From assembly GCA_016758905.1 (NCBI GenBank), contig JAEPQZ010000022.1, positions 185,947-249,946 of the forward strand: a stretch of 64,000 nt of DNA, in the 5' to 3' direction. Each line of letters starts with the position of its first letter. Positions within the stretch are counted from its first letter, which is position 1. The notes under the pieces are model-generated. The model worked only from the letters and a program-made list of their open reading frames with translations. It had not been told where the DNA came from and did no database searches. Positions 49,895 to 60,969 of the stretch are shown piece by piece. Both the position numbers and the translations under genes were made by a program. This DNA comes from Umbelopsis isabellina (Eukaryota > Mucoromycota > Umbelopsidomycetes > Umbelopsidales > Umbelopsidaceae).

Positions 49895-50384
49895 GCAGGT
49901 GGTACTTGAAAAGAATCCATCAGGAACCTCGTCAAGGATAACAGTAAAAACGAAATCATTCGACTATCCCGTCAAATGGCTTGTATACAACCTATACTCA
50001 AAATCTGTTAATCACGACATTTGCTAGAACACCACCAATTTTTTTTTCTTCATTATTATTCTCTGTTGCATGAAAATACTACACTGAGCTAGTTTACCCT
50101 GTACATTTTTTAATCTCCCTCTCATCATGTTCCATCATTGTAATCACTTTTTTTTTTTTTTTGCCTCCTCACTCTTATAATTGTTTATCCACAATCGTAT
50201 ACTAAAACAAGAAAGAACTTCGGTTCATTAACGATACATCTGTATGCATACGGTTTGCATGGTGGTTGTAAAAAGTATGGCTTTATGTTGATTAAACAGA
50301 TATGCTGTAATATGAAACGACCCAACCAAAAAAACCTTCCTAAGATAGTAGATAAATCAAGTTGATGATAGAGTTAGTAATCCT
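49895..50384. other. Intergenic between convergent genes
   Basis: Contains the FET3 and surface-protein 3' ends and a run of 14 T near 50149-50162. Nothing else is recognised. Confidence 0.5.
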
Positions 50385-52226
50385 TTAAAAGTATTGGTAG
50401 GCATTCATGCCGTCTTCATCCTCTTTGCTCCAAGCGTCTCGTGGTAATACTGCTGGCTTGTTAGGCCTGAAGGGATTGTGATTATGGGGCCTTGGTGATA
50501 CCCTGACTGGCTGAGGATGGGTTTGCGCTGGAGAGTATGCAGAATCAATCACACTTTCATCGTCATCAACACCAACGTGGTGATGCCCTGATCCAAACGT
50601 AGTAGATGACATGCGGTTTGATGTCGTCGCCATATGGTCTGAGCTTGCATAACCTTGCCGTGAAGGTGGCTGACTGGTCAATGCTTGCCATGATGGGTTT
50701 GGACCATCAACCAGTGACGTTCTATTAGACGAAACCTCTGAGTGGGCTGGAGCGGGCCATATATTTTCATGCTCAGACACTTGAATGGGATGTTTTTCTG
50801 GCAAATTCCGTTTGGCAAATGCGCTTTGAAGGAAATCAAACTTGGAAGACCTCACTACTGAAGATTGCATGGCTGGTGGAACAGCCGATAAAAGCGCAGG
50901 CTGAGAGCTGTTAGCCGACATGGTTTGGTATGTATCGTTATCATCAAACGGTGAATTCGTTCCTGACAAGTTGTACATTTGATTGTTACGATAGTACACG
51001 GCAGACTGACGGCCAATAGGTGACATGGTCATAGACATACTACTTAGTGATTCTAAGGCTGCTTGTTCACTTGTGAATGAGTAATCTGACTTATGTCGCT
51101 CCGCCGCAGTTACATTTCGGGTGTCTGTATAGAAATTCTTGTCATTAAGATGGCCATTCAATGCCATAGATGGCGTAAAGCCACGCATACGACTGACTTG
51201 TCTTTTTCGTCGTCGTCGAAGGCAGAACAGTACTCCTACTGCTACGCCAAATCCTCCAATGCTGCCAATGACGATACCAGCTATTTCACCACTGGAAGTT
51301 TTGCTTGACGTTGCCGCTGCTATACAAATTGCGTTGCTGCAATGTCCTGAAGAACACATTTCATCGCCAGTACATGCTGAACCGTCAGCAAGAACCGTCA
51401 TACATGTCATGTTTCCAGAGCTGCAGTATTGACCAGAAACACATGCTTGCCCGCTTGTGCAGGATCCTGTTGCACTTGGCATGGCTATAATGCTGGAGGT
51501 GACAGGTGATCCAGACGACGATAGAATAAATGATGATGCTATTGAAGACATGGAATTAACCGGCAGAGAGGATGGAAGTATGACCGACGAAGTGGCAGAA
51601 ATTCCAGGTTTGACAGGGCTAGGTGTTTGGTTGACAGGCGTTGTTTGAGGATTAGGTGTATTTGGAGTTGTCTGTGGTGGTGTCGGTGTGGTTGGAGACG
51701 GCTGCTCAGTTGGAGTAGTAGTAGGCTCCGGCGTGGGCGTGGGCGTAGTTACTGGTTCAGTAGTAGTAGTTGGAGGTACGGTAGTGGTTGTGGTTGTGGT
51801 AGTGGGAATAGGTGTTGTCTCGGTAGGTGTAGAGGATGATGACTGCTCAGTTGAGCCTGAGTCCCCGGTCGTCGAGTCACTGGACGACGAGCCACTTGTC
51901 ACACCATCCCCACTAGTCGACGTTTGATCGCTAGAGGTCGTCACATCTTAAAATTATCATAATGCTTTAGATCAAATTGAACATTGAAGTCCATTTTTGC
52001 GTCTCTGAGAACTTGCCTGATGAGGAGGACGAGCTGCCCGTGTCTGAAGACTGTGCAACTGAAGCAATATGTTAGGATGACACAGCCATATATAATATGA
52101 CACTAAATCAAAGTAGGTGACAATGATTCAATTGCCTAACTTGTGAAATCACCTACCAGTTCCAATCGTAAAAAATGAGAGGAGTAAAAGTATGGTAACG
52201 ATGAAAATTATGTTTAGCTTGGTCAT
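50385..52226 (-). CDS. Mucin-like single-pass surface protein with Cys-rich knot
   Basis: Three exons, 52226-52157, 52058-52017 and 51946-50385, giving 557 aa. A signal peptide (MTKLNIIFIVTILLLLSFFTIG) is followed by about 150 residues of Ser/Thr/Pro-rich sequence, likely heavily O-glycosylated. A small module of eight or so Cys follows (about 200-246, CTSGQACVSGQYCSSGNMTC and ACTGDEMCSSGHC). One membrane helix comes next (about 260-282, IAGIVIGSIGGFGVAVGVLF) with an RRRRKR stop-transfer. The 275-residue cytosolic tail is Ser-rich with HHH and Pro motifs. The plan recalls fungal wall sensors (Wsc/Mtl type), but the Cys module is not a WSC domain. The second intron (51947-52016) has a GC donor (G|GCAAGT). 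Function unknown; wall or surface sensing is inferred. Confidence 0.82.
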
Positions 52227-54957
52227 ATCGTCATCCGTGAGTACGTGTATATAAAGGAAGGAAAGGAAAAGAGGGACGCACGACAAGCTCATGGCAGAAA
52301 GAAAGAAAAGATATTTGGCTCTGCCTATACTAACCAATGCAGTACTCGTGCGTTACACATAGCCTTTGCCATGATTGTCTTAATGTATCTTTGTGCTGCT
52401 TTTCATAACCTCAAAGTTATAGCAATGTTGGCAATGAATTGAGTTGAGCACTAGCATGTAAAATTTATATGGATCAGTCATCTTGGAGATGATATTGTAT
52501 AGGTGCTGGGGCGGCAGTGCCTGGCATGATATCAAACAACTGATCGCCACTGGCTGTCTCGAAATTAGGTGTGGAAGTTAGCCTAACGACTTTAGCTGGC
52601 AGGCAATTTGAACAATGTACCTGAGCTACAAAAATTTGGCTCGCTAGGCCAATCTTTCACTGGCTTGCTTTGGCAATTTAACCTTATTTAGTAACACATC
52701 ACGACCACTAGTCAGGCACAAAGCAGTCGTATATTTTTAACCTTTGTTTGATTAGGCAGAAAAACAAGATGACGCTACAAAAGTGTGTACAGACGTCAAA
52801 CCATATGATTAAACCAACTCATTTTCCTCACTCCACATCACACTTTATTTGATTCATTAAACCTTTCACGTATTTCTGATCTTAATTTTGATATTGCGGA
52901 GGAGAAATTGACATGGGCAAATAGTAGCTGTGATTCATTTCAATCACTTTTGCCTTAAATTTTGCAGTAGCGATAGTATAATTGCTGCTCTCAAACCGGC
53001 AAAAAGGAAATCAAACTGCCATATAGTTGATAAAATCCTGGAATTGTAACTTTCGAGAATAACTGTCCAAGTGGGGTCTAGCACTAATCGCAACGTTTGT
53101 GCATCCTCTTAAGCACAAGCGACAGCCGATTCTGAGCATACATGACATAGTAAGTAAAGAAGATATGCTCAAAAGGGCGTTATGTTGGGTCGCCATATAA
53201 AAGGTCCAGATAGATATATGAATTCATGTTACACCAAAATAAACAACACCAAATGAGAGCACCCGCCATTGATCAGCATTAGATCTTTTTGCCCAATTAA
53301 ACCTTTCAACAGCCACAGAGAGGAAGCAACGCCTACTGATGGCAATCGTGGCGTTTTTTTACAACATCAATGTCTATCAAAACTGTCAACGTCGCAATGT
53401 AGAAGCATTTTCGATCTCCTCGCCTCCTGTTTGTGGTTTGCCGGCTGAGATCCTTTAAGAATATATACCATTTGACTGAAACTTACAATTGCTTTTGCAT
53501 CTGATACTCGTTGCGCTACTTAAATAAAATAGATACTATTCGTTCACCATAATATGAATTAATGTACGATGATAATGAACGTGAATGTAATATCTCCAGG
53601 TTCAGCATTTGCGTCCGGCATCAGATAGAAAGTTCGAATAGTGCTTGGGAATTAGATGCCTGGCGCACTAATAGAGAAAATGAAAAGTGTTGAAACATTA
53701 CACTGTCAATGATTTGTGTCTGTGTACTACAATCTTTTATGAAATAGTATTTTGATGTTGGTGATGCACTGCTGTGGGGCAATAACTGACTTCAATTTGA
53801 ATGGCTACTTGTATCGCAGCAAAAACCTGCAGTGTGCCTATGACGCTATGTGAGGAATATTCACCACGTGTTAAAATTCAATGCAACATGTACAGCGACG
53901 GGAAAATCAAATGAGATGGCCTAACCGAAGTGCGGGTCTCATCGACCATGTTTATGTAACAGCCTTTCTGGCTTGAGAAAGCTCGGCATATATGCTATAT
54001 ACAACTCTCACCGTCAGGGGTGCAAATTGGTAAACACCATATGCAGGTTAGCGTGAACAATAAAAATAACCAATATGGATTGATGCAAAATAATGTTGCA
54101 CAACAAGGAAATAAGTTTTCAGGATTTCAGGTGACCCAGGGACTTGCATTACTTATGCAAGGTCTCGAGGGTGCCTTATATACCATACATGAAGATATGC
54201 AATTGTTGATAATAGTGTTGATTCAGAGATATCTTAAAAATTCAGCAATTGTTTTTGACATTCACTTTGGCAGGTATCCGATGCCACAAAATTGAGTACA
54301 AACATGAGACTTTGCCATGTGTAGGAAAGCCACCGATTTCACACTGTAACGAAATGAAATTGATGACATTATACATAACGGGTCCTGCATGTATCAATCA
54401 TATTCCGCGGTATCTCACGGTATGAAAGCAAGAGGTTGGCAAATAACAATTTCCAAGTTTTTGGTGCTGTTATATCACTAACCATTTCAGTGTCTCTAAT
54501 TTAAAAGGACCCTGCCGGGTAAGCATGCTACTTGGTACGTAACCATACCTTTAATCAATTAGGCACATATGTAACCCAGATGTTTGGCTCTGTCAGAAAA
54601 AAGTTGAAGTTTTGATCCTGCAAACTACTTCATCGCCTGAGATATATATTGAGAAACAACTGGATAATATTATAACTTGTTAAAATCTGAACCTCAAAAT
54701 CATCACCTATATTATTTTAACAAATAAGCTAGTATACAGACATGATCGAATAAAAGTTTGCCGTTTATGAACATGTAACAGATCTGGGTATGTCTTGTGA
54801 GGTGATTACCCAATACAGCTGGAAATGATGGGTCCAGCATTCCCGCCAAGTAGTGTAACAGAGTTCGCAAACGGTTAGAGAAACAAGTTTCCAATGAAAT
54901 ATAAAAGGAGAGCTAAGTTCATTGAAATTCATCATATCCACCTCGTCTCAAAACAAG
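52227..54957. other. 2.7-kb intergenic region, no gene recognised
   Basis: Divergent upstream region of the mucin-like gene and the thaumatin-like gene. Frames of 60-91 codons (for example 54020-54295) have no motif or reliable start. No tRNA boxes were seen. AT-rich throughout. Confidence 0.5.
54900..54906 (+). promoter_or_regulatory. TATA box of the thaumatin-like gene
   Basis: TATAAAA followed by GG, 58 bases upstream of the ATG at 54958; a well-placed core promoter element. Suggests a regulated, potentially strong promoter. Confidence 0.6.
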
Positions 54958-55734
54958 ATGCGCTCCACCATTATCCTCGCTTCTGCTGTGCTTCTCTGGC
55001 AATCTGTTTCTGCCAAAAACTTCAATTTGGTCAACAAATGTTCCAAGTCTGTCTATGCTGGTGTGTTGCAGAATGGTCAATCCACTGCTACTTACTACAG
55101 CATTCCTAGCGGTGGTTCATCTAATGCCGATGTAGCTGCCAACTGGGCTGGTCGCATTTATGGCCGTATTGACTGCGATTCCTCCTCCGATCAAGCTAAC
55201 AACACCCAATGTGGCCTTCCTGGAACTCCTAACCCTGCTAGCTTGGCGGAATTCACTTTCGAAGGTTCCGGAAACCAGGATTTCTACGATCTTTCCATGG
55301 TTGATGGCTACAATTTGCCCATTGAAATCCAACCCATTGGTGCTTCTCAAGGATCAACTCAATACATCTGCGGATCTCCCAGTTGTAAAACTTTGCCTAC
55401 CTGCCCAAGCGATTTGACAGTATTGACCTCTGAAGGAGATCTTTTGTCCTGCCAGAGCGATTGCTCTCACTATAACGAAGCCCAATACTGCTGCACTGGA
55501 GCTTATGGCTCAGCTGCCACCTGCAGTGGTGGTCCCTATGCTCCAATGATCAAGGGTGCTTGCCCTGATGCTTACAGTAAGTAGCAACATTTAGTGACTT
55601 GAGTTAATGTGGTAATCATGACAATCAAATGGCTGATGATTTATTTGATAGGTTTTGCCTATGATGACTCTACCAGTACTTATACTTGCGACTCCAACAC
55701 CGCTACTGGTTATACCATCACCTGGTGCCCTTAA
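54958..55734 (+). CDS. Secreted thaumatin-like protein
   Basis: Two exons, 54958-55576 and 55652-55734, giving 233 aa. A signal peptide (MRSTIILASAVLLWQSVSA) precedes the mature KNFNLVNKCSKSVYAGV. Family landmarks are present: WAGRIYGR, CDSSS, PASLAEFTFEG, DFYDLSMVDGYNLPI, QYCCTGAYGSAATC, KGACPDAYSFAYDDSTSTYTC and the closing TITWCP. I count 14 Cys, below the 16 of plant thaumatins. Fungal members act on or bind beta-glucans in walls; activity here is not established. The intron lies between the codons for PDAYS and FAYDD. The start was chosen at MRSTII because upstream frames lack an ATG. Confidence 0.93.
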
Positions 55735-56788
55735 GCATGAGGCGCAATACATTTTAGCTAAAACATTCATATTGACTATGGAAGTTCGTAGTGATATATC
55801 TGAGAACAAACAAGATTTTATCTACAAATAAATAAATTTCTCTCCAAGCCTGGCATTTTATGTTTGAGACTATAAATAATGCATGTTGTAGTCAAGCAAG
55901 CTGCCTAGGTTCCTGTAGCCGTTGAACATCAGTTGAAATACGGTAAATCAGTTGCGGAACTTTGGGCTTTGTGTAAATTGTTGAGTCTATTTAAATATGG
56001 AAGTGAAATTGCGTATACAGTCATTAATAATGCAAAGTTTGGATTCATGTTTAGCTCTTCATCGTTGATGGTGTTCAGAGATATGCTTTATTCTAAATGT
56101 CATGTTCTCCAATATAGCGCAATAATAAGATTTGGTGTGAGCATTATGCTCTCTTTATAGTCATATACTCTTGCTCCTCAATTTGTTGTTAATTGAAGCA
56201 TTGTGACTAATAAGATGAAATAAGGGCTAGCTGATGATGCTTCAATACTGACAAGTATAGCCGATGTCTAATATGTTTCCTGATAGATTGTGCCGAGGTA
56301 TCACCGATCGCCACGGTGCTACGATGACCGTGCGACGTTGTCTTTATCAATATCAGGATTCTTCTTTGACAAGGTAACAGCCGCAAAACTATTTTGTATA
56401 TTTAAAGCAACTTCACATGCTTCCTCAAGTTTTCGATGAATATTACTGGGTTAGATTATATAGCTATGAAGATTTCTTATCGTGATACCCAAATCTCTTT
56501 ATCTTAAATCTGTCCAAACGTATGTGTTGTGGCGGATTGACCTGCAAAGATGTGTATATGCTCAAACTTGACTCTTTTGTCCTTCAGAATAGCCATGATG
56601 ATGTACAACAGTGTGTCCCAGGTTGCTTAGCAACACACTACTTCACAATCGCGGTAATGTGGTACGAAACTCCGTTCTGGGTGCACAAAACCTAAGAGTT
56701 GTTGGAACTTGTCAGCCACAACCGCAACACCACAATTTAGTATAAATATAGTGTTTGGCTATCATTCACTACAAAGTCAATTTCCACA
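55735..56788. other. Intergenic, no gene recognised
   Basis: Thaumatin 3' region and upstream of the orphan gene. The only supported element is the TATA box listed separately. A 75-codon frame near 55933 has no motif. Confidence 0.5.
56741..56748 (+). promoter_or_regulatory. TATA box of the orphan gene
   Basis: TATAAATA, 48 bases upstream of the ATG at 56789. With a pyrimidine/CA-rich leader between, it is a typical focused promoter. Confidence 0.6.
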
Positions 56789-58462
56789 ATGAGCCATTCT
56801 GACTCCATAAACGTCCACAAACACAAAGCTGGTACCTCTGAAGGCAGGAAGCCAGATTTACAGGAATCCATAAAAACATCGCTCGAAGTTGGTCTCGTGG
56901 ATATATATGGAGTTACTGTGAGGGAGAACACGGACTATCTTCTTGAGATATACGATCGCCCTGATGATGTTCTAAAGTTTGAAGATGATGCAGATTATAT
57001 GGAGCTCTATGCTACTTACCGACTGAACAAAGCAAAAAGGGTAGTTGTACGATATACCTTGATAGATGGCATTCATTACCTTACTCGTAAAGATTGCTGT
57101 TTGCAAGTTGGCGAACATGGTAATGAAGTCACCTTCAAAGAAGAAAAGCCCGAGAAGCAAAATATCCTTGAATTCCATGCAACGGAGAATAACACTTTCA
57201 AGATCCTTCAAAGGGATAAGAAGATTTGGCTTACATGGGATAAGCTTAGTATAAACTATACTGGGATGTTTTTTCAAACGAACGACAATGGTGAAGTATA
57301 TCATAAGCCGGTGGAGTTGCTGCTGAGAAAAAAGTCTATAGACATCAGAGATTCTATAGATATCTTAATTCCGGAGGGGTTCGACATTGCCTCTATCGAT
57401 AAATGCATGATGGATTATGAGTCCAATTTTATTTCCTATGACAATGAAGAAGCGATCAGTTCAAGATTGGGTTCCAATTTCATAGTATTACACAACAATC
57501 ATTTCATTGCGTACGCCGGCAAGAACCATGTCAAGTGCGACTACAACTGTCGCAACCGAATTATAAAACAGCTTTGTCCAAGCAAAGGAGACGAGTACTA
57601 TGCTGAGTGGATTGCAAATGATTGTCATCTCAAGAGGATTGATGGTATTATTCACAACACGATACCACCCTATATGCTTTTCACAAATGATTACGTCAGA
57701 GAGGATGATCTTACGAGCAATACCATCATTTCAGGCTACACCTCATTAGATCCTCAAAATATGGTAGAAAATATCAAGTCTCGATCGTACAATTATAGCT
57801 TCTTTGGTTGTTACTTTGAAGAAGTATATAGTTTCTGGTTGAGCGAAACCCTCGAAAATTTTGGATTTGAACTTCCGCTGGAACAAGAAATCGGATATTT
57901 CCTTGTTGAGAGACTATGCAGCAGTGACTTCAATGGATCTTTGCCTCAGTTGAAGTCTGATCTTATAGAGTTTGCGGATAAGCAGCAGCCTGATCCTTCA
58001 ATAAGATCTCCCGAATTTCAATTGAAAGATATTGAAGGACTAATTGTTGAAGAAAACACTGATTACTATCTGACATTATACGATCATGACCTTGACGTAC
58101 TCATACTCGAAGATTGGCATGGCGATGACCATATCCCCGTTCATGCAGCTTCAAGCGGAAATGGAGACACATTGATTTTTCGATGCTCTATCATTAATGG
58201 AATCTACCATTTGCTTTGTAATAACAAGTATCTCCATTTTACGTCCGGTTATCTAGCTGGGATTAGCCTTATGGATCAGGTACCCACTAAAGAGCAGAGA
58301 TTGCAATTCCAAGTTACCAAGAACAACACATTCAAAATAATGCCTTGGAACCAAAGCGATTATCTCAAAATAGAAGTGATGAAAGCTAGTTCTTGCGTCC
58401 TCGTTTTTTTCTCTAATGGTGAACCATTAGAGTTATTTTTGAAAAGAGTAAGCTCTCAATAA
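56789..58462 (+). CDS. Orphan intronless protein with a duplicated beta-rich domain
   Basis: Single exon, 557 aa, no introns in an intron-rich neighbourhood. I recognise no known family. Two similar segments of about 140 residues flank a unique middle. Copy 1 (about 38-181) and copy 2 (about 413-553) share, in order: DIYG or DIEG, ENTDYxL, YDxxxDVL, INGI or IDGI, LxF with TxNNTFKI, and GExxxPVELLL or GEPLELFL. The pattern of short hydrophobic strands and the two copies suggests a beta-trefoil or similar all-beta module; this is an inference. The middle (185-400) has Cys pairs (CDYNC, ANDC, FGCYFEE) and a hydrophobic helix. No signal peptide or membrane helix, so probably cytosolic. TATA box 48 bases upstream. 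Confidence 0.75.
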   Translation: MSHSDSINVHKHKAGTSEGRKPDLQESIKTSLEVGLVDIYGVTVRENTDYLLEIYDRPDDVLKFEDDADYMELYATYRLNKAKRVVVRYTLIDGIHYLTRKDCCLQVGEHGNEVTFKEEKPEKQNILEFHATENNTFKILQRDKKIWLTWDKLSINYTGMFFQTNDNGEVYHKPVELLLRKKSIDIRDSIDILIPEGFDIASIDKCMMDYESNFISYDNEEAISSRLGSNFIVLHNNHFIAYAGKNHVKCDYNCRNRIIKQLCPSKGDEYYAEWIANDCHLKRIDGIIHNTIPPYMLFTNDYVREDDLTSNTIISGYTSLDPQNMVENIKSRSYNYSFFGCYFEEVYSFWLSETLENFGFELPLEQEIGYFLVERLCSSDFNGSLPQLKSDLIEFADKQQPDPSIRSPEFQLKDIEGLIVEENTDYYLTLYDHDLDVLILEDWHGDDHIPVHAASSGNGDTLIFRCSIINGIYHLLCNNKYLHFTSGYLAGISLMDQVPTKEQRLQFQVTKNNTFKIMPWNQSDYLKIEVMKASSCVLVFFSNGEPLELFLKRVSSQ

Positions 58463-58602
58463 ATATATCTTCGTCTTTATCTTGCACTGAGCAAATGCCC
58501 TTACTATGGTTATAGATGACGTTGTAGTGATAATCTTTTGTGGCTCCAGAACGAATTATAGCGCATAAAGTGACGAGCTGCTCAAATTGTACTTAATTCA
58601 TC

Positions 58603-58623
58603 TAACGTAGTTACGCTACGTTA
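58603..58623. repeat. Hairpin TAACGTAG-TTACG-CTACGTTA
   Basis: Eight-base perfect stem with a five-base loop, about 140 bases after the orphan stop codon. Could act in 3'-end formation or be chance. Confidence 0.5.
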
Positions 58624-58668
58624 TATGAGTCTTCTATGTACAGTTGAATTGTCGTCAGTTTATTACCC

Positions 58669-58704
58669 CGATCACACACGACCCCTACGATCACACATGA
58701 CCCA
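58669..58704. repeat. Direct repeat CGATCACACaYGACCC, two copies
   Basis: Two 17-base copies, 19 bases apart, differing at two positions: CGATCACACACGACCCC and CGATCACACATGACCCA. Origin unknown. Confidence 0.55.
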
Positions 58705-60969
58705 ACACAAGGCGGTAGCACAGATACAAATAAAGAGCTACGGACCAAATACACCAACTTTAGCGATTCTGAAAAACGGACAATGCAATGTGCATACAGC
58801 AATTTCCAACGTCCTACATTCATGTCTAGTAGGTCTAAGCAATCTGCAACTACCTAATGATGTCAATTATGGGCGGACTGAGCTTTGTCTCAGTTGCTAA
58901 TTTGTCTTAGTTCTTAAAGTTTTAGTAGACATATGGCAACCGGTCATGAAGTAGGATATACTAAATCATAGCTTCGCTTAAATTTGATTTTATAATGGAA
59001 GCCCCCGTCTTGTGAGTCTACTTTTATAGTATGTATGTTGACAAACAGAACTCTAATTTATCCTATAAACCGACAAGACTGGATGATGTAAAGTCGGGGT
59101 ACAGTGTGGCGCATTTTTAAGAGGAGATTATCCCTAGAACGGGCACAGACACTAATTAAGCTTTGTCACACGGCCATTATATCAATGTGACAGATTTCAT
59201 TGTTCTCCGAAAGAAACTTGAAAGAAAAAAGGACTATTTGCAATATGAAAAAGACAATATAAAGTAAATCCATGTCCAGAAAACCGATATTGCAACCAAG
59301 GACTTAATAAAAATTACCACATTTGGTAATGTGTCGCGTCGCATTGTGTTAATGGGTGAGCTGACATGCATAATGGCAGAGCAAATCCGACAACAAAATC
59401 TGGTGAATGTCATAGTCTTGTTACGTTCCTGGACCAATAGTGATCCATCTGTGCAAGCAAAATCTCATATAGAGTCAATTAATACAAGTTTCTATCGCCT
59501 TCAACTTTATGGGGGGGGCGGGCCCCTCGCCAACCGCGCGAGTTCATGAAAGCAGGATACCGCTGTAGTTGAGCATTTGTTGGCTCATTGTTTGTTCTGG
59601 TTACTCTATAGAGCTATATGATGCTAAAAAATAGGAGACTTTGTATGTTACATACTGCCGAGTACTTGTTTATTGTTTCAACAGTGTGTCTGCGGTGCAG
59701 TCGTCCTTCATGCCGGATCAGACAGCCCCAGCACCCGGATAACTAGCTGGTAACAGTTTTATTTGAAAGAGCTTCTGCTCATCAAATTTGCTAAGCTAAC
59801 TACAGCTTTTTCTCACAGCTACTCACTTTAAGCTGGTGGGTGCTTTTGAGGGAAGTAGACGTGCCTGTGAAGGACAAAATCATATTCATGTTATAGAACA
59901 CTACTCTAGAACAGGCCTGTTCGAATACATATAGTCTGCCATAATCTATTATAGCTCTAGGATAGTGCTATGGCTCCTATTACTAGACTGAGCAAACTAC
60001 TGACTTTCAGTTACAAATTCAGTCACCCCTTAACTGCTGGCGGGACATCAATGCTTAATCTCAGCGCTGACAACCTTTCCTAACCCCGAAGAGGTTATGC
60101 ATCTGCTCCTTGACATAACTTGATAGACTCTACACCTCTTCCTTTTCTTTCACAAGCTTAATACTGCCCACCTTAGAGATCCCTTCCTTTTGAATCAAAG
60201 ATTTCATTCGTGCTGCCTTTGAAATTGATTCCGTTATCTAATCACGTGATTACTGATAAGACAAAGGGCTTCCCATGCACCTTGGCATCTGAAAATTCGA
60301 ATTACTACCAATCGAGCTATACAGTACAAAAGTAAAGAAAACTAAGTCGAGATGTATGATAAACACATGTTACCAACATTTTTTTCGGTTAGTTTTGTTG
60401 CCTAAGTTTTATGAATTTTGGAGGACATGCCGAAAATACGTCTTGATATTGTCCTTTTTTTCCTGGTTTCTGAGTTTGAACATAAATAAAATGGTATAAA
60501 AACGGGATTTCAATTTAGTGTCATATCCGAAATCTTTCTCTTTTCAACAAAACAAAAGGTAAGTCTGACATATTTCCCCCTCCCCCCATGAAATTTTTCA
60601 ATCCCCCCCCCCCAATATTCCTGGTAAGCCTGAAATTTTCTTCTTCACTTCCCCCCACATTTTTAAGCACGTGATTTATACACGTCACGTCAAGTCATCA
60701 CTCAGCCACATATTTGACGCCACACACCAGCCACCGTTACCTCATACGCACGCCACATCCGCCACATATACGCCACATTGAGGATCATGTGATCAGTCAT
60801 CATCTTAATAAGGTAGGTGGTTCATTGATCCTATAGTTGGGACAAAGTGGTGCAGGCTATGGGAGGCCTAAATATTAATCCAGACGTTGAGCAAAGACAG
60901 TAGTATAGGCTCGCAATTGCGTAGACTTTCAGGAAAAATACATCTTCCTGCTAGCTTCTACTCTACTGT

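Larger units (their letters stand above)
58463..60969. other. 2.5-kb gene-free region before the satellite
   Basis: No frame with family resemblance. Contains the hairpin at 58603-58623, a 19-base direct repeat pair, a G8 run near 59511, and C-rich runs near 60582-60613 (including C11). The last 300 bases are CAC/GCCACA-rich (60665-60780). Confidence 0.55.

Noticed and set aside
51627-51927. Plus-strand Gly/Val and Arg/Ser frames
   Set aside because: Antisense to the Thr/Pro-rich stalk of the mucin-like gene; low-complexity shadows.
54020-54295. 91-codon frame upstream of the thaumatin-like gene
   Set aside because: Non-conserved looking sequence without motifs or TATA/leader context.
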